Source of the DNA: an uncultured Actinomycetes bacterium
Lineage (GTDB): Bacteria > Actinomycetota > Actinomycetes > Nanopelagicales > Nanopelagicaceae
Length of the DNA: 7,086 nt
Direction: 5' to 3'
NCBI GenBank assembly: GCA_903852955.1
Contig: CAINSH010000195.1
Location: 1 to 7,086, forward strand
In this document: in pieces, positions 1 through 6,891 of the stretch
Layout: each line of letters starts with the position of its first letter
Position numbering within the stretch: the stretch's first letter is position 1
Made by a program: the position numbers and the translations under genes
Notes under the pieces: model-generated
What the model saw: the letters and a program-made list of their open reading frames with translations, nothing else
Told to the model about the DNA's origin: nothing
The model's database searches: none

Positions 1-18
1 ACTAAAGGCTCTCTTTGA
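1..18 (+). CDS. hisB: Imidazoleglycerol-phosphate dehydratase HisB, last 5 codons only
   Basis: Reading from base 1, the codons give Thr-Lys-Gly-Ser-Leu and then a TGA stop at 16-18. HisB proteins characteristically end in (P)S(T/S)KG-x-L, so this short tail, placed directly before hisH as in the usual actinobacterial hisD-hisC-hisB-hisH order, is very likely the C-terminus of HisB. HisB dehydrates imidazole glycerol phosphate to imidazole acetol phosphate in the cytoplasm, using the product of the HisH/HisF synthase encoded downstream. The stop shares four bases (TTGA, 15-18) with the hisH start. Only five residues are visible, so the call rests on the tail motif plus gene order. Confidence 0.82.
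   Translation, partial: TKGSL
4..8 (+). promoter_or_regulatory. Ribosome binding site of hisH (AAAGG)
   Basis: AAAGG lies six bases before the TTG at 15, inside the last codons of hisB. It supports the unusual TTG start. In the hisH frame there is a TAA at 3-5 and no other start codon between it and the TTG, so the start cannot lie further upstream. Confidence 0.6.
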
Positions 19-617
19 TCGCAATTCTTGACTACGGATCTGGCAATGTGCGTTCTGCTCAACGCGCATTTGCAACTTCGGGCATGGATGTAGTTATCAC
101 ATCAGATCGCGCAGTTGCCTTAGAAGCCAAAGGTCTAGTTGTTCCTGGAGTCGGTGCATTTGCTGCATGCATGCAGGGTTTGAATGCCGTCGATGGCGCA
201 TCAATTATCAGGGAAAGAATTTCAGCAGAGCGGCCAGTGCTTGGAATTTGTATTGGAATGCAGATTCTTTTTTCACAAGGAAGTGAGCATGCACAAAATG
301 CGCCGCATACAGGTGTGGGGATATGGGACGCCGAAGTTTCAAAATTAGATGCACCGATTCTTCCTCATATGGGTTGGAACACAGTTGAAGCTGCAGAGTC
401 TTCAGATTTGCTGGCAGGTATTGAGGATCAATTCTTCTATTTTGTTCACTCATATGCCGCAAAGCAGGCAGTTGGGCAAAAACAAAGCTGGAGCACCTAC
501 GGGGAAAGATTTCTTGCTGTAGTTGAAGATGATTATGTATCAGCAACGCAGTTCCACCCAGAAAAATCAGGAGATGCAGGACTTGCCTTAATTAAGAATT
601 GGACGAAAAATCTATGA
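15..617 (+). CDS. hisH: Imidazole glycerol phosphate synthase, glutamine amidotransferase subunit HisH
   Basis: HisH hydrolyses glutamine and passes ammonia to HisF, together forming imidazole glycerol phosphate and AICAR in histidine synthesis. The 200-residue length is normal for this class I amidotransferase. It opens with the typical [10 protein letters not shown] strand, has the oxyanion-strand PGVGAF at 44-49, the nucleophile Cys79 in GICIGMQ, the PHMGWN interface motif at 117-122, and the catalytic His181 and Glu183 in FHPEKSG. The TTG start at 15 is fixed by the in-frame TAA at 3-5, by AAAGG at 4-8, and by the protein beginning exactly at the conserved first strand. It overlaps hisB by TTGA and priA by ATGA (614-617). 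All catalytic residues are present, so an active enzyme is expected; HisF two genes downstream is its partner. Confidence 0.97.
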   Translation: MIAILDYGSGNVRSAQRAFATSGMDVVITSDRAVALEAKGLVVPGVGAFAACMQGLNAVDGASIIRERISAERPVLGICIGMQILFSQGSEHAQNAPHTGVGIWDAEVSKLDAPILPHMGWNTVEAAESSDLLAGIEDQFFYFVHSYAAKQAVGQKQSWSTYGERFLAVVEDDYVSATQFHPEKSGDAGLALIKNWTKNL

Positions 618-1339
618 GTTACTTAGAACTTTTACCTGCGGTAGATGTTAAAGATGGTCGTGCAGTTCGTCTGGTTCAAGGTGAACTTTCCCAAGAGAGT
701 GTTTACGGTGCACCGCTTGAAGTAGCTTTGGAGTTTCAAGCTGCGGGTGCTGAGTGGTTACATCTTGTTGACTTAGACGCAGCATTTGGCCGTGGTAGCA
801 ATGCAGAACTACTTGCCCAAGTTGTTGGGGAACTTGATATTAAAGTCGAACTTTCAGGTGGTATTAGGGATGATGAATCTTTAAAGCGCGCATTAGCAAC
901 GGGATGCCGTCGAATTAACTTAGGAACTGCCGCCCTAGAAGATCCTGATTGGACCGCCAAAGTAATTGGTGAATATGGGGATCGAATTGCAGTTGGTTTA
1001 GATGTGCGAGGACATGTGCTCGCAGCTCGCGGTTGGACCAAAGAGGGTGGGGATTTATTCGAAACATTGGCGCGCTTAGATAAAGATGGATGCCAGCGCT
1101 ATGTAGTAACTGATGTAACTAAAGATGGCACATTGGCCGGACCAAATTTAGAACTTCTCAAATCAGTTTGTGCCGCAACTAATATGCCGGTGATTGCAAG
1201 TGGGGGAATTTCATCACTTGCAGATATACAAGCGTTGTGTGATCTGAATGCATCGGGTGTTGAAGGTGCAATTGTCGGTAAAGCTTTATATGCAGGTGCA
1301 TTTACTTTGGCGCAAGCGTTGGAGTTGACTGGCAAATGA
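614..1339 (+). CDS. priA: Bifunctional phosphoribosyl isomerase A (HisA and probable TrpF activity), PriA
   Basis: A 241-residue (beta-alpha)8-barrel that isomerises ProFAR to PRFAR in histidine synthesis and, in PriA proteins, also phosphoribosylanthranilate in tryptophan synthesis. Asp11 (LPAVDV) and Asp130 (GLDV) flank the first half; phosphate-binding SGG motifs lie at 81-83 and 196-198. Arg19, Arg139, Trp141 (RGW), Thr166 and Asp171 ([10 protein letters not shown]) correspond to M. tuberculosis PriA Arg19, Arg143, Trp145, Thr170 and Asp175 as I recall them. The Arg/Trp pair is the signature of dual specificity, absent from plain HisA. The offset of four implies a loop about four residues shorter between Asp130 and the RGW motif. 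No trpF occurs in this trp cluster, which fits dual use. A longer reading from TTG at 599 exists, but the ATG at 614 gives the normal N-terminus and an ATGA overlap with hisH; it overlaps hisF by ATGA too. Confidence 0.95.
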   Translation: MSYLELLPAVDVKDGRAVRLVQGELSQESVYGAPLEVALEFQAAGAEWLHLVDLDAAFGRGSNAELLAQVVGELDIKVELSGGIRDDESLKRALATGCRRINLGTAALEDPDWTAKVIGEYGDRIAVGLDVRGHVLAARGWTKEGGDLFETLARLDKDGCQRYVVTDVTKDGTLAGPNLELLKSVCAATNMPVIASGGISSLADIQALCDLNASGVEGAIVGKALYAGAFTLAQALELTGK

Positions 1340-2109
1340 CACTCTCAGTTCGAATAATTCCCTGTCTGGATGTGACTGATGGTCGCGTTGTCAAGGGAGT
1401 TAACTTCACCAATCTAGTTGATGCTGGCGACCCAGTTGAAATGGCATCGGTGTACGGAATCGAAGGGGCTGATGAATTAACATTTCTTGATATTTCAGCA
1501 AGTGTTGTCGGTAGAGAAACCACTTTAGATGTTGTTCGCCGAACGGCAGAACAAGTTTTTATCCCACTTACTGTTGGTGGCGGAATCCGAAGTGTGCAAG
1601 ATGTTGATCGGCTACTTCGTGCAGGTGCGGATAAAATTTCTATTAACACCTCAGCAATTGCCCGGCCTGAATTAATCGCCGAAATTGCAGATCGCTTTGG
1701 TGCACAAGTTTTAGTTTTATCAGTAGATGCCCGACGCGCACGTACCGAGTCTGGTTTTGAAGTAACCACACATGGTGGCCGCGAAGGAACAGATATAGAT
1801 GCACTGGCTTGGGTCGAAAAGGCCTGTGCACTTGGCGTCGGTGAGATTTTGTTGAACTCAATGGATGCCGATGGCACCCGAGCCGGATATGACATCGGAA
1901 TGATCACTGCAGTTCGGGCTGTTTCAAAGGTTCCACTTATAGCAAGTGGCGGTGCTGGGACATTGAGCGATTTTGCTGCCGCCCTCGATGCAGGAGCCGA
2001 TGCGTTGCTTGCGGCCAGCGTCTTTCACTTTGGAATTCACCGCATAAGTGATGTCAAGAACTACCTCACTTCACATAATTATCCAGTGCGCGTCACTTCG
2101 CCTAAATAA
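1336..2109 (+). CDS. hisF: Imidazole glycerol phosphate synthase, cyclase subunit HisF
   Basis: HisF is the barrel subunit that uses ammonia from HisH to convert PRFAR into imidazole glycerol phosphate plus AICAR. At 257 residues it is the normal family length. The catalytic aspartates are Asp12 in RIIPCLDV and Asp131 in LSVDARR. Lys20 follows in DGRVVKG, phosphate-binding glycines are in VGGGI at 80-84, NSMDADGT lies at 174-181 and ASGGAG at 203-208. The N-terminal and C-terminal half-barrels show the internal similarity known for HisF and HisA/PriA. The ATG at 1336 overlaps the priA stop by ATGA, and GGAG sits 11 bases upstream, a rather long spacing. Nothing is missing or odd. The gene ends in TAA at 2107-2109 and is followed by the only intergenic gap of the window. 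Confidence 0.97.
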   Translation: MTLSVRIIPCLDVTDGRVVKGVNFTNLVDAGDPVEMASVYGIEGADELTFLDISASVVGRETTLDVVRRTAEQVFIPLTVGGGIRSVQDVDRLLRAGADKISINTSAIARPELIAEIADRFGAQVLVLSVDARRARTESGFEVTTHGGREGTDIDALAWVEKACALGVGEILLNSMDADGTRAGYDIGMITAVRAVSKVPLIASGGAGTLSDFAAALDAGADALLAASVFHFGIHRISDVKNYLTSHNYPVRVTSPK

Positions 2110-2123
2110 GGCAGAATTGGTCC
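2110..2123 (+). other. Only intergenic gap in the window (14 bases, hisF-hisI)
   Basis: Between the hisF stop and the hisI ATG lie 14 bases. No clear Shine-Dalgarno core is at normal spacing: an AAGG overlaps the hisF stop (2108-2111) but is 12 bases from the ATG. There is no room for a promoter or terminator inside the gap itself. Confidence 0.7.
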
Positions 2124-2465
2124 ATGAGCGAATTGAATCCAGGAATTGAGGCCCTGCTTAAAGATGCCTCAACTTTGATTCCTGCCGTGATTCAGGATGC
2201 TAGTAGTAAACAAGTTTTGATGCTGGCATACATGAACACACAGTCGCTTGCCTTAACTTTATCGACTAAGAAAGCAACGTACTGGTCACGATCACGCAAT
2301 GAGCTGTGGGTCAAAGGTGCAACCTCTGGTCATTTTCAAGAGGTCCAATCCGTAGCCCTTGATTGCGATGGTGATTCACTACTTGTGACAGTAAATCAAA
2401 TTGGCACGGCTTGTCACACTGGAAATCAAACGTGTTTCCACCAGCCATTGGAAATTTCTCAATGA
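2124..2465 (+). CDS. hisI: Phosphoribosyl-AMP cyclohydrolase HisI
   Basis: HisI opens the purine ring of phosphoribosyl-AMP, the third step of histidine synthesis, as a cytoplasmic Zn/Mg-dependent dimer. The 113-residue protein is a stand-alone cyclohydrolase: no HisE (phosphoribosyl-ATP pyrophosphatase) domain is fused, as is usual in Actinobacteria. It shows the core WSRSRNELWVKGATSGH at 54-70, the metal-binding stretch DCDGD at 80-84 (Asp80, Asp82 and Asp84 for Mg, Cys81 for Zn by family analogy), and Cys97 and Cys104, the other two expected Zn ligands, in ACHTGNQTC. The ATG at 2124 gives a normal N-terminus. Its TGA shares ATGA (2462-2465) with trpE, so the histidine and tryptophan sections are physically fused at this point. 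Confidence 0.96.
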   Translation: MSELNPGIEALLKDASTLIPAVIQDASSKQVLMLAYMNTQSLALTLSTKKATYWSRSRNELWVKGATSGHFQEVQSVALDCDGDSLLVTVNQIGTACHTGNQTCFHQPLEISQ

Positions 2466-3946
2466 ACCTCGACGAGTTTCGCACCTATGCAAAAGTTTCA
2501 AATGTAATTCCGGTTTCACGAAGATTATTGGCAGATGGCGAAACTCCATTAGGCGTTTACAAAAAGCTCAGCAAGAACGCTTCCAATACTTTCTTGCTTG
2601 AATCTGCCGAACATGGTGGTGCTTGGTCGCGGTATTCATTTATCGGAGTTCGCAGTGAAGCCACATTGAGTGAAAAAGATGGAAAAGCGTATTGGCAGGG
2701 AGTTGCCCCGGCTGGAGCGCCGACTGGAATTGATCCTCTAGAAGCGCTTCGCCAATCTGCTGAACATTTAAAATCTCCCAAGATTGAAGGATTACCACCT
2801 TTGACTGGTGGCTTAGTTGGTTTCATGGGTTATGACGTGGTGCGCCGATTGGAAAAACTGCCAAATCTATCGACTAAAGATTTACCACTACCTGAGTTAA
2901 GTTTTATGCTCACAAGCGACTTAGCAGTCTTAGATCACAGCGACGGCACAATCACTTTGATTGCAAATGCAATTAACTGGGATGGAAGCGACGAGCGAAT
3001 TGACGAAGCTTTTGCATCGTGCAACGAACGTTTAGATCGTATGCAAGCAGATTTGGCGGTTTCACTAGCTGGTGACATTGCACAAATTGAATCTCACCCA
3101 GCACCTACTTTTGATGCCAACATGAGCGCCGTTGAGTTCAAAGCCAAGATTGCACAGGCTAAAGAGGAAATTCTTGCCGGAGAAGCTTTTCAGATTGTTT
3201 TATCACAACGTTTTTCAATGCCATGTACGGCCGATGCCATCGATGTCTATCGGATGTTGAGGCTAAATAATCCAAGTCCATATATGTACTTATTTCGCTT
3301 CAATGACGGAATAACAATCGTGGGTTCAAGTCCAGAAGCGTTGGTAAAAGTAAATCAACGCGAAGTAATGATTCACCCAATCGCCGGCACCCGAAAGCGA
3401 TCAGCTTCACCCGAAGAAGATCATCGTTTAGGTGAAGAGTTGTTAGCAGATCCTAAAGAGCGCGCAGAACATCTGATGCTTGTTGATTTAGGCCGCAATG
3501 ATTTAGGGCGAGTATGCGCACCTGGAACGGTTGAAGTAATTGATTTCATGCACATAGAACGTTATTCCCATGTCATGCATATTGTTTCCACGGTCACCGG
3601 AAAACTGGATTCGAAATCATCCCCGGTAGATGCACTTTTCTCAGTCTTTCCTGCCGGAACTTTATCTGGGGCACCAAAACCTCGCGCAATGGAGATTATT
3701 GAAGAGCTAGAACCAACGCGTCGTGGGGTATATGGCGGAATCGTTGGCTATTTAGATTTCACCGGCAACATTGACACCTGTATTGCTATTCGCACCGCAT
3801 TAATTCATGATGGAACTGCATATGTTCAGGCAGGTGCGGGAATCGTTGCAGACTCCGATCCAGAGTCTGAAAATCAAGAGTGTCGTAATAAAGCAGCTGC
3901 AGTATTAATGGCAGTTGATTCAGCGAATAGATTACGCAAAAACTAA
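2462..3946 (+). CDS. trpE: Anthranilate synthase component I TrpE
   Basis: TrpE converts chorismate to anthranilate with ammonia supplied by the amidotransferase TrpG. The 494-residue protein has the N-terminal regulatory domain with LLES at 45-48 and the NPSPYM motif at 270-275; in studied TrpE proteins these form the tryptophan-binding site, so feedback inhibition is expected. Chorismate-binding domain motifs follow: PIAGTRKR (306-313), DLGRNDLGR (342-350), SHVMH (369-373), AGTLSGAPKPRAMEIIEELE (398-417), GGIVGY (425-430), AIRT (442-445), and QAGAGIVADSD ending in Glu470 and Glu473 near NKA, the likely Mg ligands. PIAGTR is followed by KRS where RRG or PRG is commoner. LLES separates it from PabB. 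A TTG at 2411 would add 17 residues overlapping hisI; ATG at 2462 gives the natural N-terminus and an ATGA overlap. No trpG is adjacent. Confidence 0.96.
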   Translation: MNLDEFRTYAKVSNVIPVSRRLLADGETPLGVYKKLSKNASNTFLLESAEHGGAWSRYSFIGVRSEATLSEKDGKAYWQGVAPAGAPTGIDPLEALRQSAEHLKSPKIEGLPPLTGGLVGFMGYDVVRRLEKLPNLSTKDLPLPELSFMLTSDLAVLDHSDGTITLIANAINWDGSDERIDEAFASCNERLDRMQADLAVSLAGDIAQIESHPAPTFDANMSAVEFKAKIAQAKEEILAGEAFQIVLSQRFSMPCTADAIDVYRMLRLNNPSPYMYLFRFNDGITIVGSSPEALVKVNQREVMIHPIAGTRKRSASPEEDHRLGEELLADPKERAEHLMLVDLGRNDLGRVCAPGTVEVIDFMHIERYSHVMHIVSTVTGKLDSKSSPVDALFSVFPAGTLSGAPKPRAMEIIEELEPTRRGVYGGIVGYLDFTGNIDTCIAIRTALIHDGTAYVQAGAGIVADSDPESENQECRNKAAAVLMAVDSANRLRKN

Positions 3947-4116
3947 TGAATCAATCAATTGCCATAATAATCAGCATTGTTTTCGTTTATGCATTTGTGA
4001 TTTTACTCGGAAAAAGATTCAAGCTTTCATCTCGATATGAAAGAAAACCACGCGTATTAAATACCTGGAGCGCGCTAGATAAGGGAATCGATCCAACTGA
4101 ACGAGATCTTTCATGA
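3946..4116 (+). CDS. Small single-helix membrane protein, likely minimal Trp-associated membrane protein (Trp_oprn_chp-like)
   Basis: This 56-residue ORF fills the whole space between trpE and trpC, sharing one base with the trpE stop (TAATG, 3944-3948) and ATGA (4113-4116) with trpC. Residues about 4-22 are a strongly hydrophobic helix (SIAIIISIVFVYAFVILLG) followed by KRFK, predicting N-out/C-in by the positive-inside rule. The cytoplasmic tail contains SSRYERKP (28-35) and TWSALDKGIDPTE (40-52). In Actinobacteria this locus usually holds the Trp_oprn_chp / TIGR02234 protein of roughly 180-230 residues with several helices, whose end, as I recall it, reads like (M)S-x-RY-(D/E) then W-x-ALD-x-G-x-DPT. 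The present protein would thus be only the last helix and tail of that family. The function of the family is unknown to me. No Shine-Dalgarno is visible; translation probably depends on termination at trpE. Coding status is well supported by the fit at both ends. Confidence 0.82.
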   Translation: MNQSIAIIISIVFVYAFVILLGKRFKLSSRYERKPRVLNTWSALDKGIDPTERDLS

Positions 4117-4895
4117 GTGTTTTAGATTCAATCATTGAAGGCGTTCGCGAAGATTTAGCATCAAGGCGCACATCCCTTAGCCAACTTCAAGAGGCAATTG
4201 ACTCGGCAGCTCCTGTCCGTGATTCACTGCCAATTTTGTTAGCTTCAGAAATGTCAGTGATTGCCGAAGTTAAACGTTCATCACCTAGTAAAGGCGCACT
4301 TGCCCCAATTGCTGATCCTGCAGGTTTAGCTGAACAGTATGAAGCGGCCGGAGCAACGCTCATTAGCATTTTGACTGAGCAACGCCGTTTTGGCGGATCG
4401 TTAGCAGATCTAGATGCAGTCCGATCGCGTGTAAATATCCCGGTGTTACGAAAAGATTTTATGGTTGATGAATATCAATTCTTTGAAGCACGTGCACATG
4501 GCGCGGATGTCGTTCTACTCATTGTTGCCGCACTTAGCCAAACTCAGCTTAATGATTTTCATCAGCTTGCCGAAGGTCTTGGCATGCGCGCACTGGTAGA
4601 AGTTCACACCAATGATGAATTGGAAAGAGCGCTCGAAATTTCTCCACGAATCGTTGGAGTGAACTCAAGAAACCTTAAGACTTTAGATGTTGATGCCAAG
4701 AGTTTTGCCGAACTTATTCCACGCATCCCAACTGAACTTGTGCGAGTAGCTGAATCCGGAATTTCTACCCGCAAGGATGTTTCATTTGCACAAAATGCTG
4801 GGGCTACGGCGATTTTGGTAGGCGAGGCTTTGGTTCGAGCGGGAGACCCAAAGCTTGCAATGCGAGAACTTCTCGGTGCGGATAGACTCGACTAA
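4113..4895 (+). CDS. trpC: Indole-3-glycerol phosphate synthase TrpC
   Basis: TrpC closes the indole ring, converting CdRP (the product of the TrpF-type reaction, here probably by PriA) to indole-3-glycerol phosphate with loss of CO2 and water. The 260-residue barrel is normal for a monofunctional enzyme; no TrpF domain is fused. By analogy with the Sulfolobus enzyme the active-site residues are all present: Glu52 and Lys54 in [11 protein letters not shown] (51-61), Lys114 in LRKDF, Glu163 in LVEVH, Asn184 in GVNSRNL and Glu214-Ser215 in VAESGIS. The phosphate site includes [13 protein letters not shown] at 234-246. The ATG at 4113 overlaps the small membrane gene by ATGA, and the TAA stop shares its last base with the trpB ATG. 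It is intact with no unusual features. Confidence 0.97.
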   Translation: MSVLDSIIEGVREDLASRRTSLSQLQEAIDSAAPVRDSLPILLASEMSVIAEVKRSSPSKGALAPIADPAGLAEQYEAAGATLISILTEQRRFGGSLADLDAVRSRVNIPVLRKDFMVDEYQFFEARAHGADVVLLIVAALSQTQLNDFHQLAEGLGMRALVEVHTNDELERALEISPRIVGVNSRNLKTLDVDAKSFAELIPRIPTELVRVAESGISTRKDVSFAQNAGATAILVGEALVRAGDPKLAMRELLGADRLD

Positions 4896-6091
4896 TGAGT
4901 ACACAGACAAGTGATGTTCTTGGTCATTTTGGCCAATACGGTGGTCGCTTTGTTCCTGAAGCGCTCATCGGGGCCCTTGATGAATTAGCCGCGGCGCATG
5001 CAGCAGCCCAAATCGATCCAGCTTTTAAGGCTGAGCTAGCCGAACTTCATCGCACATACACCGGCCGACCAAGCATCATTACTGAAGCTCCACGCTTTGG
5101 CGCTCACGCAGGTGGTGCGCGAATTCTTCTTAAGCGCGAAGATCTCAATCACACCGGTAGCCACAAAATTAATAACGTTCTTGGTCAAGCGTTACTTACT
5201 AAGAAAATGGGTAAGAAGCGGATCATCGCTGAAACCGGCGCAGGTCAGCATGGCGTTGCATCTGCAACTGCAGCAGCGCTCATGGGTCTTGAATGTGTCG
5301 TCTACATGGGCGAAGAAGATACTCGCCGTCAATCTCTTAACGTTGCCCGCATGAAACTGCTGGGCGCAGAAGTTGTTCCAGTAACTTCAGGTTCTAGAAC
5401 CTTAAAAGATGCAATCAACGAAGCAATGCGCGATTGGGTAACAAATGTTGCAACGACACATTACCTTTTAGGAACCGTTGCCGGCCCTCATCCATTTCCA
5501 ACAATGGTCCGCGACTTTCACAAAATTATCGGCGAAGAAGCTCGTGAACAAGTTCTGGCTTTGACTGGGAAATTACCTGACGCAGTTTTAGCGTGCGTAG
5601 GTGGCGGATCAAATGCAATTGGAATATTTAATGCATTCATTCCAGATTCAGAAGTACGGTTGATCGGCCTTGAAGCCGGCGGCGATGGAGTTGAAACTGG
5701 TCGCCACGCAGCAACAATTACTGGTGGCTCACCAGGAGTTTTGCACGGAACTCGTTCTTATGTTTTACAAGATGCAAATGGCCAAACAATCGAATCACAT
5801 TCAATTTCAGCTGGTCTTGATTATCCTGGCGTAGGACCAGAGCATGCTTATTTACATGACATAGGTCGCGCCGAATACCGCGCAGTTAATGATGATGCAG
5901 CGATGGAAGCTTTTGCCCTGCTCTGCAAAACCGAGGGAATAATCCCGGCAATCGAAAGTGCACATGCACTAGCGGGTGCAATGGTGATCGGTAAAGAACT
6001 TGGACCAACTGCCACATTGTTAATTAACCTTTCTGGCCGAGGCGATAAAGATGTGCAGACTGCAGCGGAATATTTTGGAATTTCTCTGTGA
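4895..6091 (+). CDS. trpB: Tryptophan synthase beta subunit TrpB
   Basis: TrpB is the PLP enzyme that condenses indole, channelled from TrpA, with serine to give tryptophan. The 398-residue protein is of the TrpB1 type that pairs with TrpA. PLP is held by Lys91 in [10 protein letters not shown] (85-94); the catalytic Glu113 is in AETGAGQHG (112-120); the phosphate loop GGGSN is at 236-240; and SGRGDKD (380-386) includes Ser380, matching Salmonella Ser377 that contacts the pyridine nitrogen. GRFVPE at 17-22 and [11 protein letters not shown] at 57-67 are normal N-terminal features. The ATG at 4895 overlaps the trpC TAA by one base (TAATG), and the TGA forms GTGA with trpA. The two subunits are therefore encoded back to back, as expected for an alpha2beta2 complex. 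Confidence 0.97.
   Translation: MSTQTSDVLGHFGQYGGRFVPEALIGALDELAAAHAAAQIDPAFKAELAELHRTYTGRPSIITEAPRFGAHAGGARILLKREDLNHTGSHKINNVLGQALLTKKMGKKRIIAETGAGQHGVASATAAALMGLECVVYMGEEDTRRQSLNVARMKLLGAEVVPVTSGSRTLKDAINEAMRDWVTNVATTHYLLGTVAGPHPFPTMVRDFHKIIGEEAREQVLALTGKLPDAVLACVGGGSNAIGIFNAFIPDSEVRLIGLEAGGDGVETGRHAATITGGSPGVLHGTRSYVLQDANGQTIESHSISAGLDYPGVGPEHAYLHDIGRAEYRAVNDDAAMEAFALLCKTEGIIPAIESAHALAGAMVIGKELGPTATLLINLSGRGDKDVQTAAEYFGISL
6077..6080 (+). promoter_or_regulatory. Weak ribosome binding site of trpA (GGAA)
   Basis: GGAA ends seven bases before the GTG at 6088, inside the last codons of trpB. It supports the GTG start that shares GTGA with the trpB stop. It is a short match, so translational coupling may contribute more than this site. 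Confidence 0.4.
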
Positions 6092-6891
6092 GTACAGCAC
6101 TCGATAAAGTTTTTGAAAAAGTTCGCGCAGAAAATCGCGCAGCTTTAATTGCTTATATTCCTGCCGGATTTCCAACTCAATCAGGCTGCGCAAAAGCCAT
6201 TCAGGCTTTAGCTGATGCCGGAGTGGATGCGATTGAAATTGGTTATCCCTACAGCGATCCCGTGATGGATGGCCCAACAATTCAAGAGGCTGCTGAAATT
6301 TCGCTCAAAGGCGGGACTAACGCGGCAGATGTTTTTGGCGCACTTAAAACCGCTAGCTCGGCCGGGGTTGCAGCTGTTGTTATGACGTACTGGAATCCCA
6401 TTGAAAAATATGGAGTGGATGCATTTGCTCAAGCGATTTCTGATAACGGGGGATCTGGCGTGATTACTCCAGATTTAACCATTGAAGAATCTGAACGTTG
6501 GCTTGAAGCAACGTCAAAGCACTTAATTAATCCTATTTATGTGGTTGCGCCAAGTACGGCCGATGCTCGATTAGCTGCTGTAACTTCTAAGACCGGTGGG
6601 TTTGTTTATGCAGCCTCGGTTATGGGTGTAACTGGCACACGCACAGATATTTCTATTGATGCAAGTGCCCTTGTATCTAGAGTTCGCAAAACTACCGATT
6701 TGCCAGTTTCAGTTGGCTTAGGTGTATCAACTCGCGAACAGGCAAAACAAGTTGCAGCATATGCAGATGGCGTAATCGTAGGTTCTGCCTTTATTAAGTT
6801 ATTGCTCAATGCTAAAGATGAGCAAGAAGGCTTAGATGCAATTTCAGATTTAGCTAAAGAACTTGCGTTAGGTGTGCGTGAAGGTCGATGA
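6088..6891 (+). CDS. trpA: Tryptophan synthase alpha subunit TrpA
   Basis: TrpA cleaves indole-3-glycerol phosphate to indole and glyceraldehyde 3-phosphate and passes indole through the tunnel to TrpB. The 267-residue barrel is of normal length. The catalytic pair is Glu50 ([11 protein letters not shown]) and Asp61 (MDGPTIQ), matching Salmonella Glu49 and Asp60. Other family motifs are YIPAGFP (23-29), MTYWNP (99-104), ITPDLTIEE (126-134), VAPST (153-157), MGVTG (179-183) with Arg185 nearby, and phosphate-binding GLGVS (210-214) and VGSAF (231-235). The start is GTG at 6088, overlapping the trpB stop (GTGA), with GGAA upstream; this places the N-terminus at the normal position. The TGA shares ATGA with the next gene, so the operon continues past trpA. 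Confidence 0.97.
   Translation: MSTALDKVFEKVRAENRAALIAYIPAGFPTQSGCAKAIQALADAGVDAIEIGYPYSDPVMDGPTIQEAAEISLKGGTNAADVFGALKTASSAGVAAVVMTYWNPIEKYGVDAFAQAISDNGGSGVITPDLTIEESERWLEATSKHLINPIYVVAPSTADARLAAVTSKTGGFVYAASVMGVTGTRTDISIDASALVSRVRKTTDLPVSVGLGVSTREQAKQVAAYADGVIVGSAFIKLLLNAKDEQEGLDAISDLAKELALGVREGR

Noticed and set aside
599..613. TTG at 599 as an earlier start for priA
   Set aside because: It adds five residues not typical of the family. The ATG at 614 lies in an ATGA overlap like its neighbours and gives the normal PriA N-terminus, with Asp11 and Arg19 at the usual numbers.
1302..1907. 201-codon open frame on the minus strand opposite hisF
   Set aside because: It is fully antisense to an intact, highly conserved hisF. 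The Ser/Thr/Pro-rich translation has no recognisable domain, so it is a shadow of hisF codon use. The same applies to the minus-strand frames at 208-546, 736-1041, 6606-6902 and others.
2070..2123. AT-rich CATAAT / TAAATA stretches before hisI as a promoter
   Set aside because: They lie in the end of hisF, and no convincing -35 element stands at proper spacing. The match is no better than background for this composition.
2411..2461. TTG at 2411 as an earlier start for trpE
   Set aside because: The extra 17 residues would be read from hisI sequence encoding its Zn-binding region. The ATG at 2462 forms the ATGA overlap and fits the TrpE N-terminus.
2401..2601. 66-codon plus-strand frame across the hisI-trpE junction
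   Set aside because: It runs out of frame with both hisI and trpE, which are intact and conserved there. The translation shows no motif.
3946..4116. Small ORF as a trp attenuation leader peptide
   Set aside because: It has a single Trp codon, a clear membrane helix, and lies between trpE and trpC with no terminator-like hairpin before trpC.
3946..4116. Small ORF as the HGxxPAAW-motif membrane protein found near trpE in some Actinobacteria
   Set aside because: There is no HG-x-x-PAAW sequence; the tail instead resembles the Trp_oprn_chp C-terminus.
4863..4875. Perfect 13-base palindrome CGAGAA-C-TTCTCG, 19 bases before the trpB start
   Set aside because: It lies within trpC codons. Six paired bases with a fixed one-base centre are expected about once or twice in 7 kb by chance (1 in 4096 positions), and an RNA form would be only a 5-bp stem with a 3-base loop.
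5097..5354. 85-codon plus-strand frame inside trpB
   Set aside because: It overlaps the PLP-lysine and catalytic regions of trpB in another frame. No start signal or domain supports it.
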